Below, piece after piece: positions 17,909 through 25,985 of a stretch of 64,000 nt of DNA (the stretch's first letter is position 1; every line of letters starts with the position of its first letter). The notes beneath the pieces were generated by a model. It had not been told where the DNA came from. It saw only the letters and a list, made by a program, of their open reading frames with translations, and ran no database searches. The stretch is from Kaistia granuli DSM 23481. GTDB lineage: Bacteria > Pseudomonadota > Alphaproteobacteria > Rhizobiales > Kaistiaceae. The stretch is taken from contig NZ_AQYH01000008.1 of assembly GCF_000380505.1 (NCBI RefSeq), positions 310,001-374,000 on the forward strand, given 5' to 3'. A program made the position numbers and the translations under genes.

Positions 17909-18844
17909 ATGCCAAGCCCTGCCAAGAGCCCCGACATCGTCTGCATCGGCGAGCCCCTGTTCGAACTCAACCAGGCCAAGGGCGACGTGGTGTTCCGGCC
18001 GGGCCATGGCGGCGACACGTCTAACTGCGCCATCGCGGCGGCGCGCCAGGGCGCCTCGGTCGGCTATGTGACGGCGATCGGCACCGATAATTTCGGCCAG
18101 TCCTTCCTGGATCTCTGGAAGCAGGAAGGCGTCGACACCAGCGCCGTCAAGCGCGACGGCACCGCCCCGACCGGCATCTATTTCGTCACCCACGGCCCCG
18201 AAGGACACGTCTTCTCCTATCGCCGCGCCGGATCGGCCGCGAGCCGGATGACGCCGGAGGAACTGCCGGGCGACTATATTCGCGGCGCCAAGGTGATCCA
18301 CACCTCCGGCATCAGCCAGGCGATTTCCTCGCAGGCGGCCGATTTCGTCTTCGCCGCGATGCGCGCCGCGAAAGAGGCCGGCAAGCTCGTCTCCTACGAC
18401 ACCAATCTCCGGCTCCGCCTCTGGCCGATCGACCGCGCCCGCGCCGTCATTCATGCCGCCGCCGGCCTCGCCGACATTCTGAAGACAAGCTCCGACGACG
18501 CCTTCGAGCTGACGGGCGAGAAGGACGCCGACAAGATCGCCGACTTCTATCTCGGCCTCGGCCCGAAGATCGTCATCGTCACCATGGGCCCCGACGGCGC
18601 GCTGGTGGCGACGGCGGAGAAGCGGATGGTGATCCCGGCGATCCGCGTGAAGCCGGTCGACGCCACCGGCGCCGGCGACACCTTCGACGGCGCTTTCCTG
18701 ACCGAATATCTCCGTTCGGCCGATCCCTTCGCCGCCGCCCGCTACGCCAACGCCGCCGCGGGCCTGGCGACCGAGGGCTATGGCGCCGTCGCGCCGATGC
18801 CGACCCGCAACGCCGTCGAAGCGGCGCTCGCCGAGCGCCGATGA
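17909..18844 (+). CDS. PfkB-family sugar kinase, 2-keto-3-deoxygluconate kinase-like
   Basis: A 311-residue ribokinase-fold kinase. The N-terminal signature IGEPLFELNQ and the substrate motif GGDTSNCAIAAARQG resemble KdgK proteins. The ATP and catalytic motif DATGAGDTFDGAF holds the base Asp near the C-terminus. A GGAGAAA ribosome site comes before the ATG. It probably phosphorylates 2-keto-3-deoxygluconate or a related keto-deoxy acid. That would suit the IlvD/Edd dehydratase encoded at 38349-40091, but the two are far apart. Its stop overlaps the start of the next gene (ATGA at 18841). Confidence 0.78.
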   Translation: MPSPAKSPDIVCIGEPLFELNQAKGDVVFRPGHGGDTSNCAIAAARQGASVGYVTAIGTDNFGQSFLDLWKQEGVDTSAVKRDGTAPTGIYFVTHGPEGHVFSYRRAGSAASRMTPEELPGDYIRGAKVIHTSGISQAISSQAADFVFAAMRAAKEAGKLVSYDTNLRLRLWPIDRARAVIHAAAGLADILKTSSDDAFELTGEKDADKIADFYLGLGPKIVIVTMGPDGALVATAEKRMVIPAIRVKPVDATGAGDTFDGAFLTEYLRSADPFAAARYANAAAGLATEGYGAVAPMPTRNAVEAALAERR

Positions 18845-20100
18845 AAGCAAGCGAACCGGTCAAAGCTCCCGGCGAAGGGGACGCGGCATCGGCCAAACGG
18901 CCGATGCATCGCTGCGTCCTCTATCTCGGCGGCTACGACCCGGTTACGCCGGAGAAATTCTTCCGGCGCCAGGCTCGCGAACTCGGCCATTTCCGCGACA
19001 CCTGGGGCGTCGACGCAACCGTATCGGCGCCGGAAAAATCCGCCGACGGCCAGGTCTGGCGGACGGAGATCGCCACCAGAGCCGACGGCTGGACGAGCCG
19101 GACCGACTTCCGGCTGCTCGCCTGGGACGATCTGGTCAAGAACGACTTCGCCCGGCCGATCTGGCAGCGTGTGCCGCTGTCGCTGGGCGTGCTGGCCGAT
19201 TTCCTCGTTTCCGGTACCGTCTTCCGCTACTTCTTCGCGGCCTGGCGCTTCGCGCTCTACTTCCTCTTTCCCTTCGTGCTGTCGCTCGCCTTCGTCATCG
19301 TCGCCGCCTTCGCCGCCTCGCTGGTGCTGCGGCTCGATCCTTGGGGCGCGGCGATCCTCGCTCCCCTCGCCGGCCTCGCCATCTATGCCGGGCTGATGCG
19401 CTGGCCGGGCGGGCGCTGGTTCGTCAGCCATCTGCTCGATGCCCGCACCTTCATGGGCGAGTACATGCGCGGTGACCGCGCCGACATGAATGCGCGGGTC
19501 GAGCGTTTCGCCGGCGAGATCGTCGAGGCGGCCCTTTCGGGGCGCTTCGACGAGGTCCTGATCGTCGGCCACAGCCAGGGCAGCGTCTTCGCGCTCGAGG
19601 CGCTCGCGCGCGCGCTGGCGCAGGACCCCGATCTCGTCCGGCGCGGTCCGTCGATCGCCGTCATGACCGTCGGCTCCTGCGTGCTCCAGCTCGGCCTGCA
19701 TCCGGCCGCCAAGGTGCTTCGGGAGCGGATCGAATGCGTCCGGCAGGAGCCGGCGATCAAATGGCTCGAATTCCAGGCGCTGACCGACGTCGTCAATTTC
19801 TACAAGACCGATCCGATCCGCCTGATGCGGCTCGACAAGGCCGGTTCCAGGCCTTTCCCGCATGTCACGATCGTGCGGGTGCGCGAAATGCTGGCGCCCG
19901 ACGACTACAGCCGCATCCGGAACAGTCTTTTCCGTGTGCACTATCAGTTCGTCATGGGCAACACGCGCCGCTACTTCTATGATTTCTTCCTGATTTGCTG
20001 CGGACCGCTTCGTCTTGGCGACCGCTTCTCCCTGACGACGAAGACGGTTACGAAAGACATGCGGCCGGAGACCTCCGGCCCCGATGTTCCGGAAGCCTGA
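18841..20100 (+). CDS. Uncharacterised membrane protein with an alpha/beta-hydrolase (GHSQG) motif
   Basis: A 419-residue protein I do not recognise as a named family. Two adjacent hydrophobic segments (about 135-162 and 168-187) anchor it in the membrane. The soluble part after them carries GHSQG (243-247), the nucleophile elbow of alpha/beta hydrolases and lipases, followed by a helix (SVFALEALARAL). The N-terminal part (CVLYLGGYDP) looks like the first strand of the same fold, so the membrane hairpin is probably an insertion in a hydrolase domain. It overlaps the kinase stop by four bases and is nine bases before the methyltransferase gene. The substrate is unknown; a lipid or ester is a guess. 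Confidence 0.7.
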   Translation: MKASEPVKAPGEGDAASAKRPMHRCVLYLGGYDPVTPEKFFRRQARELGHFRDTWGVDATVSAPEKSADGQVWRTEIATRADGWTSRTDFRLLAWDDLVKNDFARPIWQRVPLSLGVLADFLVSGTVFRYFFAAWRFALYFLFPFVLSLAFVIVAAFAASLVLRLDPWGAAILAPLAGLAIYAGLMRWPGGRWFVSHLLDARTFMGEYMRGDRADMNARVERFAGEIVEAALSGRFDEVLIVGHSQGSVFALEALARALAQDPDLVRRGPSIAVMTVGSCVLQLGLHPAAKVLRERIECVRQEPAIKWLEFQALTDVVNFYKTDPIRLMRLDKAGSRPFPHVTIVRVREMLAPDDYSRIRNSLFRVHYQFVMGNTRRYFYDFFLICCGPLRLGDRFSLTTKTVTKDMRPETSGPDVPEA

Positions 20101-20109
20101 GAGGACGAC

Positions 20110-20694
20110 ATGACGCCGTTTGCTGCCACGATCTGTTGGGTTGCCGGGTTGGTGATCTGGTTCATCATCCGCTACCCGCACCAGCGCCGGTCGCGGAAGC
20201 ACCAGATCGTGGATTCGCGCGACCGCGCCAGCCAGCAGTCGCTGGTGGCGATCTCGGTGGTCGGCGTCGGCCTGATCCCGGCGATCTGGGCGCTCACCGG
20301 CTTCCCCGAAGGCGCCGACCTGCCCTTCTCGCCGATCGCCGCCTGGATCGGCGTCGTCGCGGTGGCCGCCTATCTCTGGTTCTTCTATCGCAGCCACAAG
20401 GATCTCGGCCACAACTGGTCGGCGACCCTGGAGATCCGCGCCAAGCACACGCTGGTGACGAGCGGCGTCTACCACTATGTCCGACACCCGATGTATGTCT
20501 CGTTCTGGCTGATGGCGGTGGCGCAGGCGTTGTTGCTGCAGAACTGGTTCGTCGGCCTCGCCGGTCTCGTCGGCATCGGCATCCTCTATTTCTTCCGCGT
20601 GAAGAAGGAAGAGAAGCTGATGCTCGACACGTTCGGCGGCACCTATCGCGACTATTCGCGCAAGACCGCCCGGCTGATCCCGTTCATCTACTGA
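20110..20694 (+). CDS. Isoprenylcysteine carboxyl methyltransferase-family membrane protein
   Basis: A 194-residue polytopic membrane protein of the ICMT/PEMT family with about four to five helices. The C-terminal SAM-binding signature is readable: GVYHYVRHPMYVSFWL, then FFRVKKEEKLMLDTFGGTYRDYSRKTARLIPFIY. Bacterial members are thought to methylate lipids or small molecules, and the true substrate is unknown. Nine bases separate it from the hydrolase-like membrane protein, so both may act on the same membrane lipid. It converges on znuA. Confidence 0.8.
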   Translation: MTPFAATICWVAGLVIWFIIRYPHQRRSRKHQIVDSRDRASQQSLVAISVVGVGLIPAIWALTGFPEGADLPFSPIAAWIGVVAVAAYLWFFYRSHKDLGHNWSATLEIRAKHTLVTSGVYHYVRHPMYVSFWLMAVAQALLLQNWFVGLAGLVGIGILYFFRVKKEEKLMLDTFGGTYRDYSRKTARLIPFIY

Positions 20695-20700
20695 GGCATA

Positions 20701-20738
20701 GGCCGCGCCACGTCCGTCCCAGCGGGAATGGCGCGGCC
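20701..20738. terminator. Bidirectional hairpin between convergent genes
   Basis: GGCCGCGCC (20701-20709) pairs perfectly with GGCGCGGCC (20730-20738). A small inner stem, TCCC with GGGA (20717-20727), lies in the loop. It lies between the stops of the ICMT-like gene and znuA and can act on both strands. There is no strong T-run. Confidence 0.6.
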
Positions 20739-20749
20739 CATCGACCGGC

Positions 20750-21724
20750 TCAGCCGTCCTTCATCGCGGCGAGAAGAGCGGCGCCGTTGTTCTCGAACAT
20801 CTTCAGATAGGTCGGCGCCGGGCCCTCCGGCGACGACAGCGCGTCGGAATAGAGCGCGCCGCCGATCTTGACGCCCGTCTCGCGGGCGATCTGGTTCAGA
20901 AGCCTCGGATCGGTGATGTTCTCGGCGAACAGCGCCTTGATGTTCTCCGCCTTGATCTGGCGGATGATCTTGGCGACATCGGCGGCCGAGGCCTCGCTCT
21001 CGGTGCTGACACCCTCGGGCGCGGCGAACTGGATGCCGTAGGCATCGGCGAAATAGCCGAAGGCGTCATGGCTGGTGACGATCTTGCGTCGGGCTTCCGG
21101 GATCGCGGCGAATTCAGCCTTGAAGCGCGCATCGACCGCTTGCAGCGCCGCCGCGAGCTGATCGCCCCTCGCCTTGTAGTCGGCCGCATGAGCGGGATCC
21201 GCTTTGCTCAGCCCGGCGACGATGTTCCTCACATAGAGGACGCCGTTCAGCGGGTTCTGCCAGGCATGCGGATCGACGTCGTGGCTATGGCCCTCATGCG
21301 CCGCGTGGTCATGACCGGAGGGATCGTGGCCCGCCTCGTCGCCATGCGCCGCTTCCTCGGCGCCATGCGCGTCACCGCCCTTGAAGGCGATCGTCCGCAC
21401 GCCCTCGCTGGCGACGACCGTCTCGCCCTTGAAGCCGGAAACGGTGACAAGGCGGCCGAGCCAACCTTCAAGGCCGAGACCGTTCTCCACCAGCACCGCC
21501 GCGCCGCCGAGCGCCTTCGCGTCCGATGGGCTGGGCTCGAATGTATGGGCGTCACCATCCGGCCCGACCAGTGTGCGGACCTCGACATGATCGCCGCCCA
21601 CCTCGGAGACGAGATCGCCGAGGATCGAGAAGCTGGCGACGACCTTGAGCTTCTCGGCCGCCTGGGCAGGGAGCGCGACGACGAGGGCAAGCGCCGCCGC
21701 GATGAGCCATGGGGATGACTTCAT
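20750..21724 (-). CDS. znuA: Zinc ABC importer, periplasmic binding protein
   Basis: A 324-residue cluster A-I metal-binding protein. The signal peptide ends near VALPAQAAE (about residue 23). A His/Asp/Glu-rich loop follows the first domain (GDAHGAEEAAHGDEAGHD and on to HEGHSHDVDPHAW), typical of ZnuA rather than manganese binders. Other ligands lie in SHDAFGYFADAYG. It delivers Zn(II) to ZnuB. It lies 30 bases downstream of znuB as the last gene of the operon; in many proteobacteria znuA is divergent instead. Confidence 0.92.
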   Translation of the reverse strand: MKSSPWLIAAALALVVALPAQAAEKLKVVASFSILGDLVSEVGGDHVEVRTLVGPDGDAHTFEPSPSDAKALGGAAVLVENGLGLEGWLGRLVTVSGFKGETVVASEGVRTIAFKGGDAHGAEEAAHGDEAGHDPSGHDHAAHEGHSHDVDPHAWQNPLNGVLYVRNIVAGLSKADPAHAADYKARGDQLAAALQAVDARFKAEFAAIPEARRKIVTSHDAFGYFADAYGIQFAAPEGVSTESEASAADVAKIIRQIKAENIKALFAENITDPRLLNQIARETGVKIGGALYSDALSSPEGPAPTYLKMFENNGAALLAAMKDG

Positions 21725-21754
21725 TGGGTAGAACTCCTGTGAAAGAGAGGTGTC

Positions 21755-22630
21755 TCAGCCCCTCAGATGCCGCGCATGCAACGCCTGACGGACAAAGCTT
21801 CCGTGCCGCCCCGCGAGGATCGACACGGCATGGATGGCGCCGGCGACCAGAATGATGGCCGGCGAGGTCGGCAGTTCGCCGTGATAGGAAATCAGCAGGC
21901 CGGCGGCCGAGGAGACGATGCCGATGACGGCGGCCCCACCGATCTGGCCCGGAACCGTTTCGCTCCAGAACCGCGCGGAGGCGGCCGGAAGCACGATCAG
22001 GCCCACAACCATCAACGTGCCGAGGGCGTTGAAGCCGCCGACGAGATTGAGCACCACCAGCGCCAGGAACAGGAAATGCGCCAGGCCACCGGCGCCGCCG
22101 ACGCTCTTCAGGAAGCCGGGATCGAAGCACTCCGCCACCAGCAGCCGGTAGATCAGCGCCAGCGACAGCAGCGTCACCGTGGCGATGCCGCCGATCAGGT
22201 AGAGCGACGGATCGTCGAGCGCCAGCACGTTGCCGAACAGGACATGCAGCAGGTCGATGTTCGAGCCCTTGATCGAGACGATCATCACGCCGAGACCGAG
22301 CGAGACGAGATAGAAGGCGGCGAAACTCGCATCTTCGCGCAACGGTGTGGTGCGGGCGATCGCGCCGGCGCCGAGCGCCACCAGCAGGCCGGCCGCGACG
22401 CCGCCGACCGTCATCGCGAACAACGAGAAGCCGGAGAGCAGGAAGCCGATCGCAGCACCCGGCAGGATCGCATGTGCCATCACATCGCCCATCAGGCTCA
22501 TGCGGCGCAGCACCAGGAACACGCCGATCGGCGCGCCGGAAATCGACAGCGCGACGCAGCCCATCAGGGCGCGGCGCATGAAGCCGAACTCGGCGAACGG
22601 CCCGAAAACCAGGTCATAGAAGCTCATCAC
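21755..22630 (-). CDS. znuB: Zinc ABC importer, permease
   Basis: A 291-residue ABC-3 family permease with about eight membrane helices. Typical family stretches include RRMSLMGDVMAHAILPG near the N-terminus and NALGTLMVVGLIVLPAASAR in the C-terminal half. The start overlaps the znuC stop by four bases (ATGA). It transports zinc across the inner membrane with ZnuC and ZnuA. Confidence 0.92.
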   Translation of the reverse strand: MMSFYDLVFGPFAEFGFMRRALMGCVALSISGAPIGVFLVLRRMSLMGDVMAHAILPGAAIGFLLSGFSLFAMTVGGVAAGLLVALGAGAIARTTPLREDASFAAFYLVSLGLGVMIVSIKGSNIDLLHVLFGNVLALDDPSLYLIGGIATVTLLSLALIYRLLVAECFDPGFLKSVGGAGGLAHFLFLALVVLNLVGGFNALGTLMVVGLIVLPAASARFWSETVPGQIGGAAVIGIVSSAAGLLISYHGELPTSPAIILVAGAIHAVSILAGRHGSFVRQALHARHLRG

Positions 22631-23379
22631 GCAGGCATCTCGCAGAGTTCGGCATTGTCCTCGAACGCCTCGTGCAGATGCCGGGCGCGGGCGAGATTGG
22701 CGTCGGTCAGCACCTCGGTCGTCGGCCCCCAGGCGACCTTTTCCCGCGCCAGCAGGAGGGTTTCGGGGATCCGCTCGCGCACCATGTCGAGATCATGCAG
22801 CACGGTGATGACCGTGCGCCCTTCCGCGTGCCAGCCGGCGATCAGGGCCAGCAGATCGTCGCAGGTCCGCGCGTCGATGGCGGTGAAGGGTTCGTCGAGC
22901 AGGATCAGCCGCGTATCCTGCAACAGGAGCCGGGCGAACAACGCGCGCTGGAACTGGCCGCCGGAGAGTGTGTCGATGTTCCTGTCCTCGAAGCCGGTCA
23001 GCCCGACGGTGGCGATCGCCGCCTCGACGGCGCCGAGCGACTTGCGGCCGATCGACGAGAAGATGCCTGCCTTGCGCCAGAGCCCCATCGCGGCGACGTC
23101 GAGCACGCGCATCGGAAACGAGCGGTCGAGCGCGCTCTGCTGCGGCAGATAGCCGATGTCGTGGCGCGCGATGCCGTCGAGAACGATGCGGCCGCTATCC
23201 GGCTTGATCAGCCCGACGATGCCCTTGAGCAAGGTCGACTTGCCGGCGCCGTTCGGGCCGAAGATCGCCGTGAACGAGCCCGGCCGGAATTCGCCCGAGA
23301 CATGATGCACGGCCGGATGGCGGCGATAGGAAAGGGTCAGATTGTCGAGGCGGATCGACGGCGCGGATGGCTTCAGCAT
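22627..23379 (-). CDS. znuC: Zinc ABC importer, ATPase
   Basis: A 250-residue single ABC domain. Walker A is GPNGAGKST, the signature region is LSGGQFQRALFARLL and Walker B is LILLDEPFTAID. The short C-terminus ends in a His/Glu-containing tail typical of ZnuC. It starts four bases after the upstream His-rich peptide gene stops and overlaps znuB, so translation of all four genes is probably coupled. Confidence 0.92.
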   Translation of the reverse strand: MLKPSAPSIRLDNLTLSYRRHPAVHHVSGEFRPGSFTAIFGPNGAGKSTLLKGIVGLIKPDSGRIVLDGIARHDIGYLPQQSALDRSFPMRVLDVAAMGLWRKAGIFSSIGRKSLGAVEAAIATVGLTGFEDRNIDTLSGGQFQRALFARLLLQDTRLILLDEPFTAIDARTCDDLLALIAGWHAEGRTVITVLHDLDMVRERIPETLLLAREKVAWGPTTEVLTDANLARARHLHEAFEDNAELCEMPA

Positions 23380-23383
23380 GCCG

Positions 23384-23650
23384 TCACCCGATCGCCCACA
23401 GGATGCCGACCCAGATGGCGCCGATCAGCAGCGCCGCGATCACCAGCCGTTCCAGCGCCGAAGCGAGGAACATCGAATGCCGGTAGACGCGCGCCGACGC
23501 GACGCGGGCCGGCCTGGATGTGTCGGGATGATGGTGATGGCCATGGGCCCCATGGTCATGGCCATGCCGTTCCTGGCCATGACCATGGGGCCCAGCCGGA
23601 ACCGGAATCGGCCCGTCGGTCACTCCGACGCCCTCGCTCGCATGTGCCAT
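23384..23650 (-). CDS. His-rich single-pass membrane peptide heading the znu operon
   Basis: An 88-residue protein I cannot assign to a named family. A His/Gly-rich soluble segment (GPHGHGQERHGHDHGAHGHH and further His residues) comes before one C-terminal membrane helix (about 60-88, ALERLVIAALLIGAIWVGIL). The ATG at 23650 is preferred: an in-frame ATG at 23680 lies inside the Zur-like operator and would be awkward as a start. It is the first gene of the zinc import operon, four bases before znuC. It may gather or buffer zinc at the membrane surface for the importer. Short size and low complexity make annotation errors likely in databases. Confidence 0.7.
   Translation of the reverse strand: MAHASEGVGVTDGPIPVPAGPHGHGQERHGHDHGAHGHHHHPDTSRPARVASARVYRHSMFLASALERLVIAALLIGAIWVGILWAIG
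23544..23594. repeat. Perfect 21-bp inverted repeat inside the His-rich coding region
   Basis: Bases 23544-23564 are exactly the reverse complement of 23574-23594, with a nine-base loop. The arms encode GPHGHG and HGHDHGA on the minus strand. Such a long perfect stem inside a coding region is unusual. In RNA it would be a very stable hairpin just upstream of znuC. Confidence 0.85.
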
Positions 23651-23675
23651 GGCGGATCCATCTCGCTGCTGTTGT

Positions 23676-23698
23676 GACATGTTATGTTATATCATTTC
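23676..23698. promoter_or_regulatory. Zur-like zinc operator
   Basis: This 23-base site matches 19 of 22 specified positions of the gammaproteobacterial Zur consensus (GAAATGTTATANTATAACATTTC), as I recall it. It lies 26 bases upstream of the His-rich peptide start and upstream of the whole znu operon. Zinc-bound Zur would therefore repress all four genes. Confidence 0.7.
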
Positions 23699-24078
23699 AA
23701 TCGAGACAAGCCCCCGCTGCCATTTTTCCCGCGATCGACACCATCCGGTCGGCGGCGAGGCAATGCCGACCTGCCGTAGCGGCGCCTGGCAGCCATCGCG
23801 TTCCATGCCACCGCAAGGCGCGACAGTTCGAAGCAGCATCACAAGGATCAGCAAGACTTCGTCGAAGTAACACTTGCCAATACTGGAATTAGAATAATTT
23901 CAGACTGTTACATATTCTTGACTTGCCAACACAACAGGTTCAAACGTCGGCCAACCGCGCCACGATCGGTGACGCTTTGACGGCAGTTTTCCTGCTGCCG
24001 ATTGGAGTGGACGATGGTCTCGATGTCTCGACATTGCCTCTCGCCCGCCCGGCCGACATGCCCCGGGGGCCCCTTCTG
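23699..24078. promoter_or_regulatory. Divergent intergenic region, znu operon / iron operon
   Basis: About 380 bases between the Zur-like box and the first gene of the iron operon. No gene was recognised. The stretch 23860-23930 is markedly AT-richer than the rest and carries the palindrome at 23883-23903 and a possible TTGCCA -35 element at 23874. A TTG-initiated extension of the next gene from 23923 is open but looks non-coding. Confidence 0.55.
23883..23903. promoter_or_regulatory. Palindromic candidate operator of the imelysin operon
   Basis: CTGGAATTA (23883-23891) and TAATTTCAG (23895-23903) form an inverted repeat with one mismatch around GAA. The centre, TTAGAATAAT, loosely resembles the Irr-type iron control element of rhizobia. 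Since the genes downstream handle iron, an iron-responsive regulator is a reasonable guess. Confidence 0.5.
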
Positions 24079-24591
24079 ATGGCGACGCGCATTCCTGTCG
24101 ACACATCCGGCGCCGTGATGTCCCACTATCTGGAGCGCCCGCCGGAAAAGCTCGTCGTCGAGGGCCTGCGGCGCTGGATGCAGGGCTGCGAGCGCGGTTC
24201 GGTCGCGTGCTGGGAACGCGCCGCCAGCCTCTATGCCGAGGAACTCGGCGTCGCCGAAGGTTCGCGGGTGCTCGGGGCGCTGGCCCATTGGGTCGCGACG
24301 CTCCGGACCTGGATGGATCGGCCGGCCGGGCTGTCCCCCTCCGAGTGCCCGCGCCTTTGCCGCGACGAATGCTTCGCCGTCACCATGATCGCCGCCTGCC
24401 AGAACCATGACGACGACAGCCTGAGCCATGCGCTCGGCCGGCTGGTGCCGCCGGAGGGGCGCGGCGACGTTGTCCGCGCCACCCGCGCCTTCGCCGACGC
24501 GCTGGCCGAGACCGGACAGATCCTCATTCCCGTGCCGGGCGCCGTGATCCGCGAGATCGGCTCCCGCCCCTGCCGCCGGCAGTTCCATTGA
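24079..24591 (+). CDS. Conserved hypothetical Cys-containing protein at head of iron operon
   Basis: A protein of about 170 residues with no family I can name. It is helical and soluble, without a signal peptide or membrane helix. A Cys-rich region (SECPRLCRDECFAVTMIAACQN) could bind metal or a cluster, and a further Cys pair lies in GCERGSVAC. From memory, similar small proteins sit next to iron genes in other rhizobia. The start is uncertain: in-frame candidates are 24057, 24079 and a TTG at 23923, none with a good ribosome site; 24079 gives the conserved-looking MATRIP start. The stop falls just before the imelysin gene, so the two are probably co-transcribed. Confidence 0.6.
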   Translation: MATRIPVDTSGAVMSHYLERPPEKLVVEGLRRWMQGCERGSVACWERAASLYAEELGVAEGSRVLGALAHWVATLRTWMDRPAGLSPSECPRLCRDECFAVTMIAACQNHDDDSLSHALGRLVPPEGRGDVVRATRAFADALAETGQILIPVPGAVIREIGSRPCRRQFH

Positions 24592-24626
24592 GATTCACCG
24601 CACGATTTCACACACCGGAGACGATT

Positions 24627-25907
24627 GTGAAGATGAAGAAGATGCTCCTCGCCGCCACGGCAGTGCTGGCCCTTTCGGGCGCGCTGCCGGCCATGGCCGC
24701 CGATGCGCCGGCCGCCAGCGCCGTGCTGAAGAACTATGGCGACATCGCCCAGGCGAAGTATGAGGACGCGCTCAGCGGCGCCAAGGCACTGAACGCCGCC
24801 GTCGACGCGCTGATCGCCAACCCGACCGACGCGACGCTGGCCGCCGCCCGCGACGCCTGGAAGGCCTCGCGCCCGGCCTATCAGCAGACCGAGGTCTATC
24901 GCTTCGGCAATGCCATCGTCGATGACTGGGAAGGCCGCGTGAACGCCTGGCCGCTCGACGAGGGCCTGATCGACTATGTCGATACCAAGTCCTATGGCGA
25001 CAGCTCGGATTCGAACCCGCTCTACAACGCCAACGTCATCGCCAACAAGGAACTGCAGATCGGCCCAGACAAGGTCGACGCCAGCGTGATCAACGCCGAG
25101 CTGCTGCACAAGCTGCAGGAAGCCGGCGACGTCGAGGCGAATGTCGCCACCGGCTATCACGCCATCGAGTTCCTGCTCTGGGGCCAGGACCTGAACGGCA
25201 CCGATGCCGGCGCCGGCAACCGCCCGGCCACCGACTTCGACACCAAGAACTGCACCAACGGCAATTGCGACCGCCGCGCCGAGTTCCTGAAGGCCGCGAC
25301 CGATCTGCTGGTCGCCGACCTCGAGGAAATGGTCGGCAACTGGCAGGCCGATGGCGAAGCCCGCAAGCAGCTCGCCGCCAAGGGTGACGAAGGTGGCCTC
25401 GCCACCATCCTGACCGGCATCGGCTCGCTCTCCTATGGCGAACTGGCCGGCGAGCGCATGAAGCTCGGCCTGATCCTGCACGATCCGGAAGAGGAGCATG
25501 ACTGCTTCTCGGACAACACCGCCAACAGCCACTATTACGACCAGGCCGGCATGGTCGCCGCCTGGCAGGGCAAGTACACCCGCGCCGACGGCAAGGTCGT
25601 CGAGGGCCCGAGCATCCGTGATTTCGCGGCCGCCAAGAACGCCGACGCCGCCAAGCGGGTCGACGACGCGCTCGCCGTCACCACCGCCAAGATGCAGGTC
25701 CTCAAGGATACGTCCGACAAGGGCGAAGCCTATGACCAGATGATCGGCGCCGGCAACGACAACGGCAACGCCATCGTCCAGGAAGCGATCGACGGACTGG
25801 TTGCCCAGACCCGCGCCGTCGAGGCGGTGGTCGCCGCCCTCGGCCTGAAGATCGAAGTCGAAGGCTCCGACAGCCTTGACAACCCCTCGGCCGTCTCGGC
25901 CGAGTAA
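24627..25907 (+). CDS. Imelysin-family periplasmic iron-uptake protein
   Basis: A 426-residue imelysin (peptidase M75, IrpA/EfeO-like) with a Sec signal peptide (LLAATAVLALSGALPAMA). The family GxHxxE motif is intact as GYHAIE (about 176-181), followed by FLLWGQDLNG; these residues are thought to bind iron. Two Cys in CTNGNC and one in DCF may pair. The GTG at 24627 is chosen because GGAG lies six bases upstream; an ATG at 24633 gives almost the same protein. Family members serve in periplasmic iron binding. It comes before a multicopper oxidase and a di-haem protein in the same direction. Confidence 0.85.
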   Translation: MKMKKMLLAATAVLALSGALPAMAADAPAASAVLKNYGDIAQAKYEDALSGAKALNAAVDALIANPTDATLAAARDAWKASRPAYQQTEVYRFGNAIVDDWEGRVNAWPLDEGLIDYVDTKSYGDSSDSNPLYNANVIANKELQIGPDKVDASVINAELLHKLQEAGDVEANVATGYHAIEFLLWGQDLNGTDAGAGNRPATDFDTKNCTNGNCDRRAEFLKAATDLLVADLEEMVGNWQADGEARKQLAAKGDEGGLATILTGIGSLSYGELAGERMKLGLILHDPEEEHDCFSDNTANSHYYDQAGMVAAWQGKYTRADGKVVEGPSIRDFAAAKNADAAKRVDDALAVTTAKMQVLKDTSDKGEAYDQMIGAGNDNGNAIVQEAIDGLVAQTRAVEAVVAALGLKIEVEGSDSLDNPSAVSAE

Positions 25908-25942
25908 CACCCTGTCCGCCGCGTTAGCGCGGTCTCATCCTC

Positions 25943-25969
25943 GGCGCGGCCGCCTCGCGCGGCCGCGCC
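25943..25969 (+). terminator. GC-rich hairpin after the first imelysin gene
   Basis: GGCGCGGCCGC (25943-25953) pairs perfectly over 11 bp with 25959-25969 around a five-base loop. There is no T-run. It lies in the 78-base gap before the oxidase gene and may lower read-through or stabilise the upstream message. Confidence 0.5.
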
Positions 25970-25985
25970 ATCAGAGTTCCAGGCC

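Noticed and set aside
23923-24078. TTG-initiated N-terminal extension of the Cys-rich protein
   Set aside because: It begins only 20 bases after the candidate operator and has no ribosome site; the added residues look non-conserved.
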